From JAVBNW01 sp031551255 (GTDB taxonomy: Bacteria; Bacillota; Clostridia; Christensenellales; UBA1750): a DNA stretch of 33,691 bases. The notes under the pieces were generated by a model that did not search any database, was not told the origin of the DNA, and saw nothing but the letters and a program-made list of their open reading frames with translations. The DNA lies in contig JAVBNW010000117.1 in NCBI GenBank assembly GCA_031551255.1, positions 1-33,691 of the forward strand. Reading direction: 5' to 3'. Positions within the stretch are counted from its first letter, which is position 1. Each line of letters begins with the position of its first letter. A program made the translations under genes and the position numbers. Positions 29,896-33,691 of the stretch are shown here, in pieces.

Positions 29896-32277
29896 TTAAC
29901 GTGTGACGAGGATATGGAACCACGCGGCGGAGTATTCGCCGTTAAAGATAAGCGTTACGCCGCTATCGTGCGGCCGTCCTTCGATCGTGGCCACTGCTTT
30001 TCCATGCGCGTCCAGCACGGTGACCGCCGCGGCCTTTGCGCCGGGCAGTGTAAGCTTGCCCTCCAGCGTGTCGATCCAGCGCGGGCCGGTCGTATCCACC
30101 AACAGCTCGCCACGCCAGGCCGTGTTCTCGGTGGCGGCCTCGCCAAGCGCGATCAGCAGCATGTCGCAGGATTCGAGCAACGCCTTTCCGTCGCGCGAGA
30201 GCAGCGATGCGGTCATCTTCCGGTTGCGGATCGCTAGCTCGTAACCGCCTATATCCACGGGGCCGTTAGGATAGCCGGTATACGACGCCAACTGCGGAGT
30301 ATTCACAGAAAACTGCCTCTTGCTGGGGCAAAAGACGATCTCGCCGGTGTCGCTGATGAAGGTATCCCTACCCTGCAAGCCGCGCTGCGGGTCGATGAGC
30401 CCCCACGCCTTGGCCGCCGCGTCGAACGCGCGCGAGAAGGCGGTGAAATCCGCATCCAGCAAAAAGGCGTCGTCAAGCACCGCATATCTTTCGCCCATGG
30501 CGCCCAGCGCGCCGGGCAGCGGCCTGTCGACCCGCGTGCGGTACGCATCCAAATAGCCCTCCGCGCGCTCGCGCTGGTAGGCATCGGCATACGGGCTGCG
30601 CGCAAACACCAGCGCGTGCCGGGCGGGTCGAAGGTCTCCGTGCGACAAAAAGCCCACCGACACGGCGATATCGGCGTCGCCGTCGTACTTATCTTTGTAA
30701 AAGCGCGTGCGCGCCTTGGATATGAATGGGATGTATGCATAGGGCACTTGATAGCCCGGCTCCAGCATGCGCAGCTCGCGCTCGGATACGCACACGTCCA
30801 CCGACAGCTTAGCCGGCGATACGCGCCCGCGCAAGAACATCTCCGCCGCGATGCCGAACTGATAGCTGAGCGCCGGCTCGTTGTAGCAATCGTAGCAGGA
30901 AATCTGCTCGTCCTTGGGCAGCGCGTCCACGTCGTCGCCGTGGCAGTAGCTGTAAATCATCATGCCGTCCCAATCCTGCAGGCACATGTACGCGCAGCCC
31001 ATCGGCAAAAAGCCCGAGTGGAACGCATTGGCGTTGTATTCGTTCCATTCCGACACCATGAACGGCTTGTCGGCCACCGCTGCCATGGCCAGCGACTGGA
31101 TCTGGTTGCTCTTAAACGACAGAGCGTCCGACCGGTTCGCGCGTGGATCCACGGTGATGAGCTCTTCTCTGTGAAACAGCGTCGCCGAAGGCCCGCCGTA
31201 CAGCGGATGGTTGAAGTACGCGTTATTCATCGCGATATCGCCCGCGCCGGTGAAGCGCACATCCACAAAGCCGCGCGACAGGTTCGACGTGTTGATCGGC
31301 AGGCGGCAGCCCAGGCCGCGAATGTGATCGGTCATCTCGTCGATGAACGCGTCCATCACTTCCATCGCAAAAGCCATGTAATCGGCATAGCGGGCGGGCG
31401 AATTAATCCCCGTATAGTAGCTGCGGAAATCCAGCGCGGGCTGCGCCTCCTTGGTGAAGCGGATGCGGCGCACCGTACCGGCTGCCGGGTCCTCGTCACC
31501 TAGCAGCGCGCACTCTCCCTCCCGCGTCCAGGCGCCCGCAAGCCCGGCTCGATCGCCGTATTGCCTAAGCAAATAGTCGTTAAAGAGTCGCTGAAGCATC
31601 GTTTCAAAATATGGATGATCCTCCGGCAGCTGCTCCATCTGCCATAGAACCGAATTCTCGTTCACCAGCTGCACCATCAAAACCCCCGGGTCGTCCTTAT
31701 AGGCAAGGCCGGTGTAGGGGTTTACGTGGCTAAGGATACGGGTGGCGTAATCCTTTTGCAACGCAATCATGCGCGGGCTGTATAGGTTGACGGCCTTGAG
31801 CATGCCCCTCGGCATGCGTTCGGAATAATACTCGATGTCGTCGCCTTCCATAAAGCCCCGGGCGGTAAAGAGATCCAGCATCAGGTAGATGCCCTGCTCC
31901 TTCAGGCAATGCGCGAAGTAATCGAAGCGGTCGAGCATTTCTTCGTTGAGCGGCTGCGAGGAACCGTCTTGCCTGGAGTAAATCGTGGCGGGCGTTTCGC
32001 CGCCTCGCGGCCAGTCAATCAAGGTAGGCCGCACTAGATTTACGCCCATGGAGGCCATGCGCAGCGCATACTTTTCCGCGCTGTGCCGCTTGGGCATGCC
32101 GCCGCCACCCGAAATGTTAAAGCCCACGAACTTCGCGCGCGTGCCGTCCTGAAAGGTTAGCTTGCCGCCCTTGTTCTGCGCGAAGCCGTGCTTGCCGGCA
32201 GGCGCATCCAGCAGGTAGCGAAAATCCACCGCGCCCTGTGGCGCCCTCGCCGGATCGATCACGATGTGCCGCTTCAT
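29896..32277 (-). CDS. Cytoplasmic clan-A-like glycoside hydrolase
   Basis: 793 residues without a signal peptide. The N-terminal two thirds look like a (beta/alpha)8 glycosidase: KFVGFNISGGGG at about 49-60, MASMGVNLVRPT at 74-85, then VQLVNENS with the likely acid/base E207 at the end of strand 4, and FMVSEWNEYN with a likely nucleophile E410 (or E413). The last third is a beta-rich accessory domain. The exact GH family and substrate are not certain. It probably acts on an imported oligosaccharide or glycoside. The ATG at 32277 has AGGAGGG five bases upstream, and a promoter-like pair lies at 32308-32335. It is a single-gene unit, bounded by terminators on both sides. Confidence 0.78.
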   Translation of the reverse strand: MKRHIVIDPARAPQGAVDFRYLLDAPAGKHGFAQNKGGKLTFQDGTRAKFVGFNISGGGGMPKRHSAEKYALRMASMGVNLVRPTLIDWPRGGETPATIYSRQDGSSQPLNEEMLDRFDYFAHCLKEQGIYLMLDLFTARGFMEGDDIEYYSERMPRGMLKAVNLYSPRMIALQKDYATRILSHVNPYTGLAYKDDPGVLMVQLVNENSVLWQMEQLPEDHPYFETMLQRLFNDYLLRQYGDRAGLAGAWTREGECALLGDEDPAAGTVRRIRFTKEAQPALDFRSYYTGINSPARYADYMAFAMEVMDAFIDEMTDHIRGLGCRLPINTSNLSRGFVDVRFTGAGDIAMNNAYFNHPLYGGPSATLFHREELITVDPRANRSDALSFKSNQIQSLAMAAVADKPFMVSEWNEYNANAFHSGFLPMGCAYMCLQDWDGMMIYSYCHGDDVDALPKDEQISCYDCYNEPALSYQFGIAAEMFLRGRVSPAKLSVDVCVSERELRMLEPGYQVPYAYIPFISKARTRFYKDKYDGDADIAVSVGFLSHGDLRPARHALVFARSPYADAYQRERAEGYLDAYRTRVDRPLPGALGAMGERYAVLDDAFLLDADFTAFSRAFDAAAKAWGLIDPQRGLQGRDTFISDTGEIVFCPSKRQFSVNTPQLASYTGYPNGPVDIGGYELAIRNRKMTASLLSRDGKALLESCDMLLIALGEAATENTAWRGELLVDTTGPRWIDTLEGKLTLPGAKAAAVTVLDAHGKAVATIEGRPHDSGVTLIFNGEYSAAWFHILVTR

Positions 32278-32307
32278 GGGAACCCTCCTCTGACTGTGTT
32301 TGACAGA

Positions 32308-32335
32308 ATCTTACCACACCTAAGGCGGTAATCAA
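32308..32335 (-). promoter_or_regulatory. Possible promoter of the glycoside hydrolase gene
   Basis: On the minus strand, TTGATT (32335-32330), 16 bp, TAAGAT (32313-32308); each box matches four of six consensus positions. It starts 31 bp upstream of the ATG, and an ilvD terminator further upstream makes a local promoter necessary. Confidence 0.4.
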
Positions 32336-32464
32336 GCGCGGGCGCAAATAATCGTTGGATTCATCGTCGAACCTGCGGATTGTTAAAACCGCATGCCGAG
32401 CGGCATCTCTTTTTCTCCACCTTCTGCCCACCCGCGCGCTTCAGGTTTTCATAGTTTTCACAGT

Positions 32465-32503
32465 AAAAAGCCTTGGCCGATGTATGCCCGTATCGGCCAA
32501 GGC
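32465..32503 (-). terminator. Rho-independent terminator of ilvD
   Basis: A perfect 12-bp stem (32470-32481 with 32492-32503; GCCTTGGCCGAT), loop of 10, followed on the minus strand by TTTTT (32469-32465). It lies 31 bp beyond the ilvD stop codon. Confidence 0.9.
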
Positions 32504-32533
32504 AGGCGTCCGCCACCGCGCGGATAGCGCAGC

Positions 32534-33691
32534 TTATAGCACTGCGCCCTGGCTCGCGGGGCCGACGAGCCGCGCATACCGCCCGAGCCATCCGCCGTAA
32601 GCGGAGGAGGCACATGCGCTTTGCGCCTCGCGACGCTGGGCAAACACCGCGTCGCTCACCAGCGCTTCGATGGAGCCTGCGGGAATGTCGATTTTAATGC
32701 CGTCCCCGTCATGCAAAAGCCCGATCTCCCCGCCCCCCGCCGCCTCGGGACACACGTGGCCGATGGAGGCCCCGCGTGACGCGCCGGAAAACCGGCCGTC
32801 CGTGATCAGCGCAACGCACTTGTCGAGCCCCATGCCCGCAAGCGCCGAGGTGGGGCGCAGCATTTCGCGCATGCCCGGCCCACCCTTGGGGCCTTCGTAG
32901 CGGATGACGACCACATCGCCGGGCTCTATATTGCCCGCGTAGATCGCGTCGATGGCCGCATCCTCGCCGTCGAACACGCGCGCAGGCCCCCGATGCTTAA
33001 GCATCTCAGGCGCTACGGCGGAACGCTTCACCACGCAGCCGTCCCTAGCGATGTTGCCCCATAGTACCGCGATGCCGCCGGTAGCGTCGTAAGGGTGGTC
33101 GATGGCCCGGATGACGCTCCCATCCGCGCCCGCAACGCCTCTTAGGTTGTCGGCGATGGTACTTCCTGTCGCGGTTGTAAGGCCCGTGTTCAGCAGATTT
33201 TTCTTCGCAAGTTCCGCCATCACCGCGGGCACGCCGCCGGCTTCAAAAAGATCTTGAATATGGTGCGGGCCCGCAGGAGCCAGCCTGCATAGGTTGGGGA
33301 TGCGGCCGCCGAGCGAGTTGATATGCGCAAGATCGATCCGCACCCCCGCCTCGTGCGCTACCGCCAGCAGGTGCAGCACGCTGTTCGTGCTGCACCCCAG
33401 CGCCATGTCGACCGCCAGCGCGTTGTCAAAAGCTGCGTCGGTCAGGATATCGCGGGGCCTGATATTTCTCTTCAAAAGCTCCATAATTTTCTGCCCGGCC
33501 TGCTTGGCCAGGCGTATGCGCGCAGAGTACACCGCCGGAATCGTGCCGTTGCCCGGCAGCGCCATGCCGATCGCCTCGCACAAACAGTTCATGCTGTTGG
33601 CCGTATACATGCCCGCGCACGAGCCGCAGGTCGGGCAGGCGCTTTGCTCCATTTGCTCGAGCGCATCGTCGGCGAGAAGGCCCGCCTGGTT
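32534..33691 (-). CDS. ilvD: Dihydroxy-acid dehydratase, C-terminal two thirds (cut by window edge)
   Basis: 385 residues are visible and the frame stays open to the window end, so about 170-185 N-terminal residues are missing (the family has about 555-570). The sequence MEQSACPTCGSCAGMYTANSM contains the iron-sulfur cluster Cys (in CGSCAG); GCSTNSVLHL, then TDGRFSGASRGASIGHVCPEA and the ending GRYARLVGPASQGAVL are diagnostic of IlvD rather than of the sugar-acid dehydratases Edd or YagF. It makes 2-oxo acids from dihydroxy-acids in valine, leucine and isoleucine synthesis. The C-terminus is complete and followed by a strong terminator. The visible ATG before EQSACP is internal, not the start. 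Confidence 0.95.
   Translation of the reverse strand, partial: NQAGLLADDALEQMEQSACPTCGSCAGMYTANSMNCLCEAIGMALPGNGTIPAVYSARIRLAKQAGQKIMELLKRNIRPRDILTDAAFDNALAVDMALGCSTNSVLHLLAVAHEAGVRIDLAHINSLGGRIPNLCRLAPAGPHHIQDLFEAGGVPAVMAELAKKNLLNTGLTTATGSTIADNLRGVAGADGSVIRAIDHPYDATGGIAVLWGNIARDGCVVKRSAVAPEMLKHRGPARVFDGEDAAIDAIYAGNIEPGDVVVIRYEGPKGGPGMREMLRPTSALAGMGLDKCVALITDGRFSGASRGASIGHVCPEAAGGGEIGLLHDGDGIKIDIPAGSIEALVSDAVFAQRREAQSACASSAYGGWLGRYARLVGPASQGAVL

Noticed and set aside
32393..32420. Plus-strand hairpin ATGCC/GGCAT followed by a T-run
   Set aside because: It looks like a weak terminator, but no plus-strand gene precedes it, so a role is not supported.
1..33691. tRNA, rRNA, CRISPR arrays, insertion sequences, retrons and diversity-generating elements
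   Set aside because: No cloverleaf with a GGTTCGA-type arm, no regular repeat-spacer series, no transposase, integrase or reverse transcriptase was seen on either strand.

Overview
The window looks like a chromosome segment of a fairly high-GC, low-GC-lineage-type Firmicute (class Clostridia, probably a gut or anaerobic species). The reasons are strong AGGAGG-type ribosome binding sites, vegetative promoters with TTGACA and TATAAT boxes, frequent GTG and TTG starts, a Spo0A-family regulator, LytTR/GHKL signalling, clostripain, and an MMPL pump with a TetR repressor. I cannot name the species.

Region 1 (1-10184, minus strand) is a dense Ser/Thr phosphorylation island read from one near-perfect consensus promoter at 10156-10184. 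In transcription order it has: PP2C phosphatase, zinc-ribbon FHA protein, secreted VWA-TM-FHA protein, zinc-ribbon kinase-FHA, second PP2C, second zinc-ribbon FHA protein, membrane FHA protein, a 570-bp non-coding structured element, a kinase fused through one membrane helix to an extracellular solute-binding-protein domain, and the start of a third kinase cut by the window edge. Writers (kinases), erasers (PP2C), readers (FHA) and surface sensors (VWA, solute-binding domain) are all present, so it is probably one sensory phosphorelay.

Region 2 (10216-12228) holds a LacI-type regulator and, divergently, a SAM-dependent methyltransferase that ends in a bidirectional terminator. Region 3 (12259-16422, minus strand) holds a chagasin-like lipoprotein, a clostripain-family (C11) lipoprotein protease, a TM2-domain protein, an AIM24-family protein and an unknown lipoprotein. 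Region 4 (16511-22342, plus strand) starts with a regulatory region carrying three copies of a 21-bp TTGACA-containing motif. It continues with three ATGA-overlapping genes (LytTR response regulator, membrane-anchored surface protein, 7TMR-type histidine kinase) and a Spo0A-like response regulator.

Region 5 (22404-23747) is a low-GC DUF1989 gene flanked by 19-bp direct repeats, plus a CoA-binding-domain protein. Region 6 (23748-29728) is a TetR repressor divergent from a 1720-residue MMPL/RND transporter. About 1060 residues of the transporter are 13 tandem repeats of about 80 residues, and one repeat carries a DnaJ-like four-cysteine knuckle. This is the most striking protein in the window. 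Region 7 (29729-33691) has an array of intergenic hairpins, a large cytoplasmic clan-A-like glycoside hydrolase and the C-terminal part of dihydroxy-acid dehydratase (ilvD).

No tRNA, rRNA, CRISPR array, insertion sequence or phage gene was recognised. Family assignments come from reading motifs by eye; no database search was possible.
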